The translations under genes and the position numbers were made by a program. A stretch of DNA of 64,000 bases from G025836975 sp049646585 (GTDB lineage Bacteria; Pseudomonadota; Gammaproteobacteria; Burkholderiales; Burkholderiaceae_B). Shown in pieces: positions 8,095 to 16,812 of this stretch. Location of the stretch: NCBI GenBank assembly GCA_049646585.1, contig JBARWC010000217.1, forward strand, positions 1 through 64,000, written 5' to 3'. The notes beneath the pieces are model-generated. The model had not been told where the DNA came from and ran no database searches. It was given only the letters and a program-made list of their open reading frames with translations. Each line of letters starts with the position of its first letter. Position 1 is the stretch's first letter.

Positions 8095-8243
8095 CTTTCT
8101 GGGGGAATTTGTGCGGGGCGCATGCCCACAGACATGCGGCATTGACACCGACGCCCTGCCGAATGCGGCAACGCGGCCTTTCGCCGCCCAAGGGCGTAAA
8201 ATCATCTCGCCCCTTCAGCCCTTCCGGTTTACGCCATCCCGCC

Positions 8244-9188
8244 ATGCATGCCCCGCTTCCGGCTGCGACCCGCAGCGCCTTTCCCTACGACTACGCCCGT
8301 ATTGAATCGGTGATCGCCGAATTCCTGCCGCAATGGCGCGGCATGGGCCTGGACGCCGTGGTGGCGATTGCGCGCGGCGGGCTGGTGCCGGCGGTCATGG
8401 CATCCACGGACTTGTCCCTGCCCCTGCACGCCCTTTCGTACTCCCGCGAAGATCGCCGGGTTTCGTGGTTCTCCGTCAGCCAACCTCGGCCGGGGGCCAG
8501 GATATTGCTGGTCGAAGACATAGCGGGGCGCGGCACCACCTTGGCCGATTGCGTGGAGTTCTTGCGCAAACAGGGCTATGAGCTTGCCGTATTCACCCTG
8601 GCGTACGATGCCGACTCGCGCATCAAGCCCGATTTCGGCCTGGAAATCCCGGCCGGCTTTCGCGCCTGGTTTCCCTGGGAACGCAACTCCATCACCCCGG
8701 CCTTCGACCAGACCGGCAACAGGCCAGGCCGGCCCGAGCACGAGTACGCCTCGTGGGCCATAGACCTGGACGGAGTGCTGCTGATGGACCTGCCCGAACA
8801 GCAATATGCACTGGCCCTGAACGAAACATTGGCGCAGCGCGACCTGCTGCTGCCCGCCGACATTCTTCCGGGGCTGGACCTCGACGATGTCACCATCATC
8901 ACCGGCCGGCCGGAGCAGGACCGCGATCGCACTCAGGCCTGGCTGGATAGGCACGGCTTTCACGGGCCACTGGTCATGCGCGACGAAAGCCGGCATACGC
9001 CCCAGGAAACCGCCCGGCACAAAGCCGAGGCCATACTGTCCCGCTGCCATACCCATTTCATTGAAAGCGATCCCGTCCAAGCCCTGGACATTGCACGAAT
9101 CGCCAAAGTGGCCAGGGTGATATGGTGGAATGGCGGGCAAGCGCTGGCTGTCTACGCCAGCCCCATCGAACACCTGCGCTTGACATAA
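8244..9188 (+). CDS. Phosphoribosyltransferase-HAD phosphatase fusion
   Basis: A 314-residue two-domain protein. Residues about 15-150 form a type I phosphoribosyltransferase: AIARGGLVP and the PRPP loop ILLVEDIAGRGTTL (87-100). Residues about 168-300 carry all four HAD motifs: DLDG with Asp174 and Asp176, ITGR with Thr220, Lys260 in RHKAEA, and ESD at 274-276. PRTase and HAD proteins are known partners in nucleoside-like metabolite pathways (for example near Ter stress genes), but no ter genes are nearby. It may make and dephosphorylate a ribosylated base. The ATG at 8244 is chosen because the upstream in-frame extension shows no domain; there is no clear ribosome site. Confidence 0.8.
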   Translation: MHAPLPAATRSAFPYDYARIESVIAEFLPQWRGMGLDAVVAIARGGLVPAVMASTDLSLPLHALSYSREDRRVSWFSVSQPRPGARILLVEDIAGRGTTLADCVEFLRKQGYELAVFTLAYDADSRIKPDFGLEIPAGFRAWFPWERNSITPAFDQTGNRPGRPEHEYASWAIDLDGVLLMDLPEQQYALALNETLAQRDLLLPADILPGLDLDDVTIITGRPEQDRDRTQAWLDRHGFHGPLVMRDESRHTPQETARHKAEAILSRCHTHFIESDPVQALDIARIAKVARVIWWNGGQALAVYASPIEHLRLT

Positions 9189-9328
9189 AAGCAAGACGGG
9201 TTTCTCCTGCCAGCCAGAGGGGAAACGATACATGCGAAAATCACCGGCAATAGCTCGTCGCACTTTTCATTAAAATGCCTCTGTGCGCGGAAAGCCTACA
9301 AAATCAACAATCAAATCAGGAGCCAGAC

Positions 9329-10489
9329 TTGTCTACCCTATCCAAGATGACTTGCGTCGAAGACTTTCGCCGATTGGCGGAACGGCGCGTGCCCAGAATG
9401 TTCTACGACTACGCCGATTCGGGCTCATGGACGGAAGACACCTACCGCTCCAATGAAACAGATTTCCACAAGCTGAAGTTCCGCCAGCGTGTCGCGGTGG
9501 ACATCGAAAAGCGCAGCTACCGCTCGTCCATGATAGGCATAGACGTCGCCATGCCCGTGGCCATCGCGCCCACCGGCCTGACCGGCATGCAGCATGCCGA
9601 CGGCGAGATCCTGGGCGCCAAGGCGGCTGAAAAATTCGGCATTCCCTTCACCCTGTCCACCATGAGCATCTGCTCCATCGAGGACATTGCCGCCCATACC
9701 CGCCAACGCTTCTGGTTCCAGCTGTACGTCATGCGCGACCGCGATTTCATGGAACGCCTGATCGACCGGGCCAAGGCGGCCAACTGCTCGGCGCTGGTGC
9801 TCACCCTGGACCTGCAGGTTCTGGGCCAACGCCACAAAGACATCAAGAACGGCCTGTCCACGCCGCCCAAGCCCACACTGGCCAACCTGATCAACCTGGC
9901 CACCAAGCCGCGCTGGTGCATGAACATGCTGAACACCAAGCGCCGCAGCTTCGGCAACATCGTGGGGCATGCCAAGGGCGTCAGCGACCTTTCCTCCCTG
10001 TCTTCCTGGACGGCCGAACAGTTCGACCCGCGCCTTAGCTGGAAAGACATCGAGTGGATCAAGGAAAGGTGGGGCGGCAAGCTGGTCCTGAAGGGCATCA
10101 TGGACGAGCAAGACGCGCGCCTGGCCGTGGAGTCCGGCGCCGACGCCCTGATCGTGTCCAACCATGGCGGCCGCCAGCTGGATGGCGCGCCGTCCTCGAT
10201 ATCGGCCCTGCCGCGCATTGCGCACGCCGTGGGCAAAGACATCGAAGTCTGGATGGACGGCGGCATCCGCTCCGGGCAAGACGTGCTGAAAGCCATCGCC
10301 CTGGGCGCCAAGGGCACCATGATAGGCCGCTCCTTCCTTTATTCGCTGGGCGCGATGGGCGAAGCGGGCGTCTACCGCTGCCTGCAGATGATCGCCAACG
10401 AACTGGACATCACCATGGGCTTCTGCGGCCATACCAATATCCACGATATCGACCGCTCCATCCTGCTTAACCCGGAAATCTTCGACTGA
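9329..10489 (+). CDS. FMN-dependent alpha-hydroxy-acid oxidase/dehydrogenase
   Basis: About 386 residues of the lactate/glycolate/mandelate oxidase family (TIM barrel, FMN). It has the YYD-like N-terminus (FYDYADSGS), PTGLTG, and the catalytic SNHGGRQLDG with active-site His and Arg, then DGGIRSGQDVLKA for flavin phosphate binding. Such enzymes oxidise L-2-hydroxy acids to 2-keto acids. The TTG at 9329 is chosen because AGGAG lies 6 bases upstream; an ATG at 9347 is the alternative. Its stop overlaps the ATG of the next dehydrogenase, so the two are coupled and probably act on the same compound or its isomers. Confidence 0.87.
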   Translation: MSTLSKMTCVEDFRRLAERRVPRMFYDYADSGSWTEDTYRSNETDFHKLKFRQRVAVDIEKRSYRSSMIGIDVAMPVAIAPTGLTGMQHADGEILGAKAAEKFGIPFTLSTMSICSIEDIAAHTRQRFWFQLYVMRDRDFMERLIDRAKAANCSALVLTLDLQVLGQRHKDIKNGLSTPPKPTLANLINLATKPRWCMNMLNTKRRSFGNIVGHAKGVSDLSSLSSWTAEQFDPRLSWKDIEWIKERWGGKLVLKGIMDEQDARLAVESGADALIVSNHGGRQLDGAPSSISALPRIAHAVGKDIEVWMDGGIRSGQDVLKAIALGAKGTMIGRSFLYSLGAMGEAGVYRCLQMIANELDITMGFCGHTNIHDIDRSILLNPEIFD

Positions 10490-11430
10490 TGAACACACCT
10501 TCCAAAACCCACGCCGTCGTCGTCGGCGGCGGCACCATGGGCGCCGACGTTGCGGTGGTATTGCTGCGTGCGGAATGCCACACCACCATCGTCGAGCCCG
10601 ATACGTCCCGGCACGCGACGATAGCCGCCCGCATCGACGCGGGCCTGGCCCACCTGGATCGCGCCGGCAACAGCCGCTACGCGTCCATCGTCGCCTCGCT
10701 CGAGGACGCGGACTGGGCCGCCACGCGGCTGGTCATCGAATGCATACCCGAAAAGCTGGCCCTGAAGCAGACGCTGTTCGCCAAGCTGGTGGAGCTGTCC
10801 ACGCCCGACACCATTCTGTGCAGCAACAGTTCCAGCTACCCGATCAGCCTCATCGCCCAAGGGCTGTCCACCCGGAACCGCATGCTGGGCCTGCACTTCT
10901 TCATGCCCGCCCACATCATTCCATTGGTCGAAGTCGTATTAAGCGAGGACACCGAGGCCGGCCTGGGCGAAGCGCTGGCGGCCTTCATACGCCGCTGCGG
11001 CAGTGTTCCCGTGCTGGTCAGGAAAGACGTTCCGGGCTTTCTGGCCAACCGCCTGCAACACGCCATGGCGCGCGAAGCCTACTCCTTGATCGAGCAAGGC
11101 ATAGCCAGCCCCGAAGACGTCGACGCCGCCGTGCGCTTCGGCTTCGGCTTCCGCTACCTGGCCGCCGGCCCCATCCTGCAGCGCGATCACGGCGGCCTGG
11201 ACGTTCATTGCGCGGCGGCGCGCAGCATGTACCCCACGCTTTGCAATGACGACGCGCCCCCCGCCATATTGGCCGATCGCGCCGAAGCGGGAAAAACCGG
11301 CATCAAGGCAGGAGAAGGCTTCTATACCTGGACGCCCGAAACCATCCAGGCCGAACGCCAGCGCTACGACAGCTTGCTGCGTGCCGGCCTGGAGCTACTG
11401 GCCGGCGAACTGCCGGAAATCCAGCCCTGA
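10489..11430 (+). CDS. 3-hydroxyacyl-CoA dehydrogenase family protein
   Basis: A 313-residue NAD-dependent dehydrogenase. The N-terminal motif is GGGTMG, the catalytic His lies in GLHFFMPAHIIPLVEVV with its Glu partner, and the C-terminal helical domain contains the FLANRLQHAMAREA helix. It belongs to the same fold as the protein at 1771-2724 but is only distantly similar. The ATG overlaps the stop of the upstream hydroxy-acid oxidase (TGATG), which indicates translational coupling. The Tyr-rich C-terminal signature GIKAGEGFYTW is normal for 3-hydroxybutyryl-CoA dehydrogenases; whether it uses a CoA ester or a free acid is unknown. Confidence 0.83.
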   Translation: MNTPSKTHAVVVGGGTMGADVAVVLLRAECHTTIVEPDTSRHATIAARIDAGLAHLDRAGNSRYASIVASLEDADWAATRLVIECIPEKLALKQTLFAKLVELSTPDTILCSNSSSYPISLIAQGLSTRNRMLGLHFFMPAHIIPLVEVVLSEDTEAGLGEALAAFIRRCGSVPVLVRKDVPGFLANRLQHAMAREAYSLIEQGIASPEDVDAAVRFGFGFRYLAAGPILQRDHGGLDVHCAAARSMYPTLCNDDAPPAILADRAEAGKTGIKAGEGFYTWTPETIQAERQRYDSLLRAGLELLAGELPEIQP

Positions 11431-12021
11431 TCAGGCATCGGCATCGGTCATCGCCCGGGTCAGTCTCGGGCGGTTTTCCTCTACGCTGCTCAAGGCCTGG
11501 ACTTCCCGCATGGTCGCCAGGCAGCGCTCGGTAAGCCGCTGATACTGCCGCGTACCGAATGATTTATGCGCAACCTCGGCATCGCCGAGTTCGCGCAGCA
11601 CACGTGCAGGCGCCCCCACGACCAGGCGGCGCGGCGGAATCACCATGCCCACCTTCACGAAAGCCATGGCCGCGACGATGCTGGATTCGCCCACCACCGC
11701 CTGGTCCATGACGACCGCATTCATGCCGACCAGCGCATTGCGCCCTATGGTGCAGCCATGCAGCACGGCGCCGTGCCCGATATGGCCGTCCTCTTCGACC
11801 ACCGTATCGTTTTCAATCACGCCATGGATCACGCAGGTGTCCTGAACGTTGGAGCCTTGTTTCAGGACGATGCGCCCGAAGTCGCCGCGCAGGCTGGCCA
11901 GCGGCCCGACATAAGTGCCCGGCCCCACAATGACATCGCCGATCAGCACCGCGCTGGGATGCACGTAGGCGGACGGATCGATGACGGGCGTGATTCCATC
12001 AATGGCATAGACTTTGGGCAT
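11431..12021 (-). CDS. PaaY/CaiE-like hexapeptide-repeat protein (gamma-carbonic anhydrase fold)
   Basis: A 196-residue left-handed beta-helix protein. Hexapeptide repeats run through most of the chain (for example GDVIVGPGTYVGPLASLRGD, GHGAVLHGCTIGRNALVGMN), and metal-site histidines are visible in CVIHG and DGHIGHGAVLHG. The size and C-terminal extension match PaaY (phenylacetate pathway) and CaiE (carnitine), which act as CoA-thioester hydrolases or accessory proteins. ATG 12021 has GGAG upstream. It follows a D-2-hydroxyacid dehydrogenase on the same strand and abuts the convergent dehydrogenase gene with no gap. No paa or cai genes flank it, so the name is by family only. Confidence 0.8.
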   Translation of the reverse strand: MPKVYAIDGITPVIDPSAYVHPSAVLIGDVIVGPGTYVGPLASLRGDFGRIVLKQGSNVQDTCVIHGVIENDTVVEEDGHIGHGAVLHGCTIGRNALVGMNAVVMDQAVVGESSIVAAMAFVKVGMVIPPRRLVVGAPARVLRELGDAEVAHKSFGTRQYQRLTERCLATMREVQALSSVEENRPRLTRAMTDADA

Positions 12022-12156
12022 GGCATGTATCTCCGGACTTCTTGCTGTTTTTACGACAATAACAATGAGGGAAGGCAATGATGGCACGACGGCAGTGGCC
12101 AAGCCTGGTGGACATGCCAATGCATCAGCGGCGCGGCGCTCGACGCCGGGCCGCTA

Positions 12157-13146
12157 TTATTTCGGACCTTGCTCCAGAAACGCCAGGAAGCGCTCGAAAG
12201 CCGCCCCGAACAATGCCTCGTAGCTGCTTTTCTCGACGAAACCGATATGCGGCGTTGCCGTGATGTCCAGGCCGTCATAGAGTTCGGCATAAGACACCAG
12301 CGGCTCCTTGTCGTGCACGTCCAACGCCGCGGAGCCCGGCCGGCCCAGCTTCAGGGCTTCCCGCAGCGCGCCGGGCTCGATCAGGCCCGGCCGGCTGGTA
12401 TTGACCAGCAAAGCGGTGGGCTTCATCAGCGCCAGGTCGCCGCGCGTGACGGAATGGCGGGACGATTCGTTCATGCGCATGTGCAGGGTCAGGACATCGC
12501 TGCGCCTGAAAAGGTCCTCACGGCTTTCCGCAAACTCCACGCCCGTTTCTTTAGCGGCGGCCCTGCTGCCCTCCCTCCCCCACACCAGGATGTCCATGCC
12601 GAAAACCCGGCCGTACTCGCCCAGCAGGCGCCCAATGCGGCCATAGCCCAATATGCCCAGCGTCTGGCCCTGCACGGACTGCCCTATGCCGACCGGCGGA
12701 TTCGTCTTATGCCATTGGCCGTCCTTCAAGGCGGCCATGTAGTCGGGCACCCTGCGCCGGGCATTCAGGATCAGGGCCCAGGCAAGCTCCGCCGTCGAAT
12801 GGCCATCGCTGCCGCCGCCCTCGATGATGGCAATGCCGCGCGCCTCGCAAGCCGCCTGGTCGATATGAGAAGTCGCGCGCGCGCCCGCCGTACCCGTTTG
12901 CACGATGGCTTTGAGAGCAGGCAGTTGGCCCAGCATATCGGCCGTGATGCGGCTGCGCTCCCGCGTCAGCACCAGGTACTGCACGTCGGCCAGCCGATGG
13001 ATATCGGCCGCCGCCAAGGGCATGCTGTCGACGATACGCACATCGGCCTCGGGCAGACGCTGCTTCAGCTTCTTGAACGCCTCTAGCTGAGGGACGAGCT
13101 GCTGGTAATCATCGAGAATCGCAATAACGATGCGAGAGCTGTTCAT
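12157..13146 (-). CDS. D-2-hydroxyacid dehydrogenase family protein
   Basis: A 329-residue NAD-dependent 2-hydroxyacid dehydrogenase. The nucleotide motif GYGRIG lies in the central Rossmann domain, and the catalytic Arg, Glu and His fall in VNTSRPG, VHDKEP and TPHIGF. It reduces 2-keto acids or oxidises D-2-hydroxy acids. The ATG at 13146 is preferred over 13167 because AAGGAAGG lies just upstream. It is transcribed away from the SDR at 13263 and toward the PaaY-like gene 135 bases downstream. Its opposite stereochemistry to the L-hydroxy-acid oxidase at 9329 could serve racemic substrates, which is only a suggestion. Confidence 0.87.
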   Translation of the reverse strand: MNSSRIVIAILDDYQQLVPQLEAFKKLKQRLPEADVRIVDSMPLAAADIHRLADVQYLVLTRERSRITADMLGQLPALKAIVQTGTAGARATSHIDQAACEARGIAIIEGGGSDGHSTAELAWALILNARRRVPDYMAALKDGQWHKTNPPVGIGQSVQGQTLGILGYGRIGRLLGEYGRVFGMDILVWGREGSRAAAKETGVEFAESREDLFRRSDVLTLHMRMNESSRHSVTRGDLALMKPTALLVNTSRPGLIEPGALREALKLGRPGSAALDVHDKEPLVSYAELYDGLDITATPHIGFVEKSSYEALFGAAFERFLAFLEQGPK

Positions 13147-13262
13147 GTACGCCTTCCTTGATTTCAATCGGCCGTGATGTCGGTATCCTTTTTACCACTT
13201 TAGGCCGTGCCGACGGTGCCGCGCTTAAAATACCGCCATACCCGAACAGCTAGGAAAGCAGA

Positions 13263-13979
13263 ATGACTCAACACGTATTGGTTACCGGCGGCAGCAACGG
13301 CATAGGCAAGGCCATCGTCGACAGGCTGGCGCAGGACGGATTGACACCCATCAACCTGGACATCAATCCTCCGGCGGCGCCTAACGGAATCCACGTACCC
13401 ATCGACCTGCTCGACATCGATGCGCTTCGGTCCTGCGTAAGCGAGCTTCAATCCCGCTACGCCATCACGCGCCTGGTCAACAACGCCGGCATGGTCCAGC
13501 CGGCCTCTTTGGAAGAAACGGACATAGCCGCGATGCGCAAGGTAGCGCGCCTGAACCTGGAGGTGCCCGTATTGCTGGCTCAAAGCCTGCTGCCCGCCAT
13601 GAAGTCCGCGGGCTTCGGCCGCATCGTCAATATCAGCTCGCGCGCCGCGCTGGGCAAGGAACTGCGCAGCGCTTATTCGGCCTCGAAGGCCGGCCTGATC
13701 GGCCTGACGCGGACCTGGGCGCTGGAGCTGGCCCGCCACGGAATCACCGTCAACGCCATAGGCCCCGGGCCCATCGCCACCGAACTGTTCATGAACGCCA
13801 ACCCGCCCGACTCGGAGCGCACCCGGCAGATCCTGGCCAGCGTGCCCCTGCAAAGACTGGGACAGCCGGAAGACGTCGCGCACGGCGTCGCCAGCTTCAT
13901 GGACGACCGCGCCGGCTTCATCACCGGCCAGGTGTTGTACATCTGCGGCGGCATGACGGTGGGTCTGTGCAGCGTCTGA
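13263..13979 (+). CDS. SDR family oxidoreductase
   Basis: A 238-residue classical SDR with TGGSNGIG near the N-terminus, NNAG in mid-chain and the active site Ser and Tyr-Lys in SSRAALG and YSASK. The C-terminal end GGM is typical of the tetrameric 3-oxoacyl-ACP reductase-like group. It is divergent from the D-2-hydroxyacid dehydrogenase (117 bases between starts) and converges with the RraA-like gene with 3 bases between stops. The third SDR in this catabolic region; substrate unknown. Confidence 0.85.
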   Translation: MTQHVLVTGGSNGIGKAIVDRLAQDGLTPINLDINPPAAPNGIHVPIDLLDIDALRSCVSELQSRYAITRLVNNAGMVQPASLEETDIAAMRKVARLNLEVPVLLAQSLLPAMKSAGFGRIVNISSRAALGKELRSAYSASKAGLIGLTRTWALELARHGITVNAIGPGPIATELFMNANPPDSERTRQILASVPLQRLGQPEDVAHGVASFMDDRAGFITGQVLYICGGMTVGLCSV

Positions 13980-13982
13980 AGG

Positions 13983-14702
13983 CTAGCGCCCGGTTTTTTC
14001 CCGCCATTGGCCGAATTTGGTTTCGGTGGCGGGGTCCGTGGCCGGATACAAGCCAAGTATGGACTCGCCCGCCAACACTCGCTCGGTGACAAAATCCTCG
14101 AAGGTCGTCATGGCCACGGCTTCCTGAGCGATCTCGTCGGCCAAATGCGCGGGAATGACGACAACCCCTTCCGCATCACCCACCATGACGTCGCCCGGGA
14201 ATACGGCCACGTCGCCGCAGCCTATCGGATCGTTGATGGCAATGGCCTGATGCAGCGTCAGATTGGTGGGCGCCGACGGGCGATTGTGGTAAGCGGGAAT
14301 CGACAAGCGGGCGATCTCGGGTGAATCTCGGAAACCGCCATCGGTGACCACGCCGGCCACTTTGCGCATCATCAGCCGCGAAACCAGAATCGACCCGGCG
14401 GAAGCGGCCCTGGAGTCCTTGCGGCTGTCGATGACCATGACGGCGCCCTCCGGGCATTGCTCGACCGCTTGGCGCTGCGGATGGGCGCGATCCCGAAACA
14501 CGGAGATCGGATTCAGGTCTTCCCGCGCAGGGATATAGCGCAAGGTAAAGGCCTCGCCCACCATGTTTTCGTGCTGCGGATTAAGCGGTCGGACGTCCTG
14601 GATAAACTGGTTGCGCAGACCGCGCTTGAATAGCGCCGTGCACAACGTTGCGGTACTGACCCGCTTAAGTTTTTGACGGGTGCTGTCGTCGAGTTTGCTC
14701 AT
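13983..14702 (-). CDS. RraA-like / HMG-aldolase family protein
   Basis: A 239-residue protein of the RraA/4-hydroxy-4-methyl-2-oxoglutarate aldolase fold. GVVTDGGFRDSPEI carries the Arg-Asp pair used by the aldolases for substrate and metal binding, and IGCGDVAVFPGDVMVGD is the family's C-terminal signature. True RraA RNase E inhibitors are about 160 residues, so at 239 with a metabolic context this is more likely a class II aldolase or oxaloacetate/oxo-acid decarboxylase. It is the last gene of the operon that starts with the Bug receptor at 19510. Confidence 0.82.
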   Translation of the reverse strand: MSKLDDSTRQKLKRVSTATLCTALFKRGLRNQFIQDVRPLNPQHENMVGEAFTLRYIPAREDLNPISVFRDRAHPQRQAVEQCPEGAVMVIDSRKDSRAASAGSILVSRLMMRKVAGVVTDGGFRDSPEIARLSIPAYHNRPSAPTNLTLHQAIAINDPIGCGDVAVFPGDVMVGDAEGVVVIPAHLADEIAQEAVAMTTFEDFVTERVLAGESILGLYPATDPATETKFGQWREKTGR

Positions 14703-14757
14703 GAATGTCGCCTACTGAAATTTAATCGATACAAGTAAATGAAAATCGCCGAAACGC

Positions 14758-15960
14758 TCAAATGACGCCGGCATCGCGCAGGCTTGCCACTCGGCCCGCA
14801 TCATACCCAAGCCATTCTTGCAGAATGTCCTGAGTGTGCTCGCCCAAGACCGGTGGCGCGGACCAGCCTTCGGTGATCTCGAAGGCTGAAAACTTCACCG
14901 CTGGACCTAAAGTCGGCAGCTCGCCGTACCCTTCATGACGCAAGCGTTGCCGCATCCCGCGATGCAGCACCTGGGGGTGCGAGAAAACGCCCTGCATGTT
15001 GTTGACCACCGAACACGGAACCTTGGCCGCATCCAGTTGGGTGACCAGATCGTCCGTCCTGTGCTTGGCTACTTCCGCATCGAGAATCGCATAGAGCTCG
15101 TCCCGATTGCTGACCCTGTCCTTCAACTCGATGAAGCGCGGATCGGTGATCAGGTCTTCGCGCTTCAGGACTTTGCACAGTTCCGTAAACAGATTGGAAA
15201 AGCCGGCGCCGATGACCACCCAGCCGTCAAGCGAGCGAAATGCCTTGTAGGGCACTTGCTGGGCATGCTCGGATCCCCATTTCTCCGGTTCTCTTCCGAG
15301 TATCAGGTATTCCAGCGCGGCGTTCGTCAAAAAAGCCACTTCGGACTCCAGCAGGCTGGTCTCGATTTTCTGGCCCTTGCCGGTGGCCGTGCGCTGCAGC
15401 AGCGCAGCCAATACCGCCGCATAGCAGTTGGTACCGGTGACAATGTCGAATGCCGAGGTGCCCATCTTGATTGGCGCGCCGCCTCGTTCGCCGGTGATGT
15501 TCATATAGCCGCCTATAGCCTGTATGGTCAGGTCGAAGGCGCCCTTCATGCTGTCGGGCCCATCCGCGCCGAAGCCCGACATGCTGGCGTAGACAAGACG
15601 AGGGTTGTCCGCTGCAAGGCTTTCGTAGCCCAGTCCCAGCCTTTGCATGACGCCGGGCCGGAAGTTCTCCAGCACCACATCCGCCTTCAGGCACAGCTCA
15701 CGCGCGATGGCCTTGCCGCCATCGGTCTGCATGTCCAGCGCGATCGACCGCTTATTGCGGTTGGCAGCATAGTAGGTCAGGCCATTGCCCTCGTGAAACG
15801 GAGGCCCCTGGGTGCGAGTGGGGTCGCCGCTGCCGGGGATTTCCACCTTGACGATCTCGGCGCCAAGGTCTCCCAGCAATTGAGCGCAATAGGGGCCCGC
15901 CAATATTCGCGTGAAATCGGCCACGCGTACCCCGGTCAGCGGCTTGTTGCTTGACGTCAT
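14758..15960 (-). CDS. CaiB/BaiF (family III) CoA-transferase
   Basis: A 400-residue family III CoA-transferase. These enzymes form interlocked dimers and move CoA between carboxylic acids through an aspartyl-CoA intermediate. The N-terminus GVRVADFTRILAGPYCAQLL and GDPTRTQGPPF are family hallmarks, and the catalytic Asp is in TSAFDIVTG. It sits 55 bases before the RraA-like gene and 39 bases after the enoyl-CoA hydratase gene on the same strand. It probably activates the acid imported through the operon's Bug receptor. The specific acid is unknown. Confidence 0.9.
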   Translation of the reverse strand: MTSSNKPLTGVRVADFTRILAGPYCAQLLGDLGAEIVKVEIPGSGDPTRTQGPPFHEGNGLTYYAANRNKRSIALDMQTDGGKAIARELCLKADVVLENFRPGVMQRLGLGYESLAADNPRLVYASMSGFGADGPDSMKGAFDLTIQAIGGYMNITGERGGAPIKMGTSAFDIVTGTNCYAAVLAALLQRTATGKGQKIETSLLESEVAFLTNAALEYLILGREPEKWGSEHAQQVPYKAFRSLDGWVVIGAGFSNLFTELCKVLKREDLITDPRFIELKDRVSNRDELYAILDAEVAKHRTDDLVTQLDAAKVPCSVVNNMQGVFSHPQVLHRGMRQRLRHEGYGELPTLGPAVKFSAFEITEGWSAPPVLGEHTQDILQEWLGYDAGRVASLRDAGVI

Positions 15961-15999
15961 GATTGGAGTTCCAGTTCCTTTGTCGTTATGTGCACAGTC

Positions 16000-16776
16000 T
16001 CACGCGCCGATAAAAACCGGCTTGCGCTTCTCGAAGTGCGCCCGGATGCCTTCCTCATAATCGCGCGTACCCTCAAGAGGCTGGCGCAGCATCTGATCCA
16101 GCTTCGCGGCTTCATCCAAAGGCAGGTCGCTGCCTTCGTTGATGGAGCGCTTCACGGCCGCCAGCCCCAGGGGGCTGGTTTGCTCAACCTCTTTGGCAAA
16201 CTCCAGCGCTGCGCCGAGCAGCTCAGGCCGCGACACCACGCGTTCGACCAGTCCGATGCGATACGCCTCCTGCGCGCCTATGCGGCGCGCCGTGAAAAAC
16301 AACTGCTTGGCCCGAGCCGGCCCCACCAGGCGGGGCAACATCAAGGCGGCGCCACTGCCTGGGTACGCCCCCAAGGTCATTTCGGGCCAACCGAAACGGG
16401 CATCTTCCGCAGCGATGCGCGTATCGCAATACAAGGCCAGCTCGAACCCGCCGCCAAGGCACCAGCCTCCGACCGCGGCGATGACCGCTTTCGGGGAATT
16501 GAACACCGCCTGGTTCAGCCTCCAGCCACCGCGACTTTGCGCCCATTTCTCTTCAGGCGAAAGCGTACGGCGCTCTTTCAGGTCCGTGCCCGCGCAAAAG
16601 GCTTTCTCGCCCGCGCCAGTCAGGATGATGGACCGGCAGTCCTGATCTTCAGATGCCTCTTTTATCGCCTCGGTCAAACGGTCGACCAATTCATGCGACA
16701 AGGCGTTCATTGATTCCGGCCTATTCAGCGTCAGCACTACCGCCTTGTCAATTTTCTCGTACAACAGCACCGCCAT
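16000..16776 (-). CDS. Enoyl-CoA hydratase/isomerase family protein
   Basis: A 258-residue crotonase-fold enzyme. The oxyanion-hole segments are FCAGTDLKE and GWCLGGGFELALYCD, and both catalytic glutamates of hydratases are present (in GGGFELA and WPEMTLG). Hydration of a 2-enoyl-CoA is therefore plausible. It lies between the CoA-transferase and the flavoprotein genes in the Bug-led operon, giving the order activate, dehydrogenate, hydrate, cleave if the four enzymes act in one route. Confidence 0.9.
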   Translation of the reverse strand: MAVLLYEKIDKAVVLTLNRPESMNALSHELVDRLTEAIKEASEDQDCRSIILTGAGEKAFCAGTDLKERRTLSPEEKWAQSRGGWRLNQAVFNSPKAVIAAVGGWCLGGGFELALYCDTRIAAEDARFGWPEMTLGAYPGSGAALMLPRLVGPARAKQLFFTARRIGAQEAYRIGLVERVVSRPELLGAALEFAKEVEQTSPLGLAAVKRSINEGSDLPLDEAAKLDQMLRQPLEGTRDYEEGIRAHFEKRKPVFIGA

Positions 16777-16812
16777 GGCACCCTCCTGTCAGATGGCCTG
16801 AACCGGCCGAAT

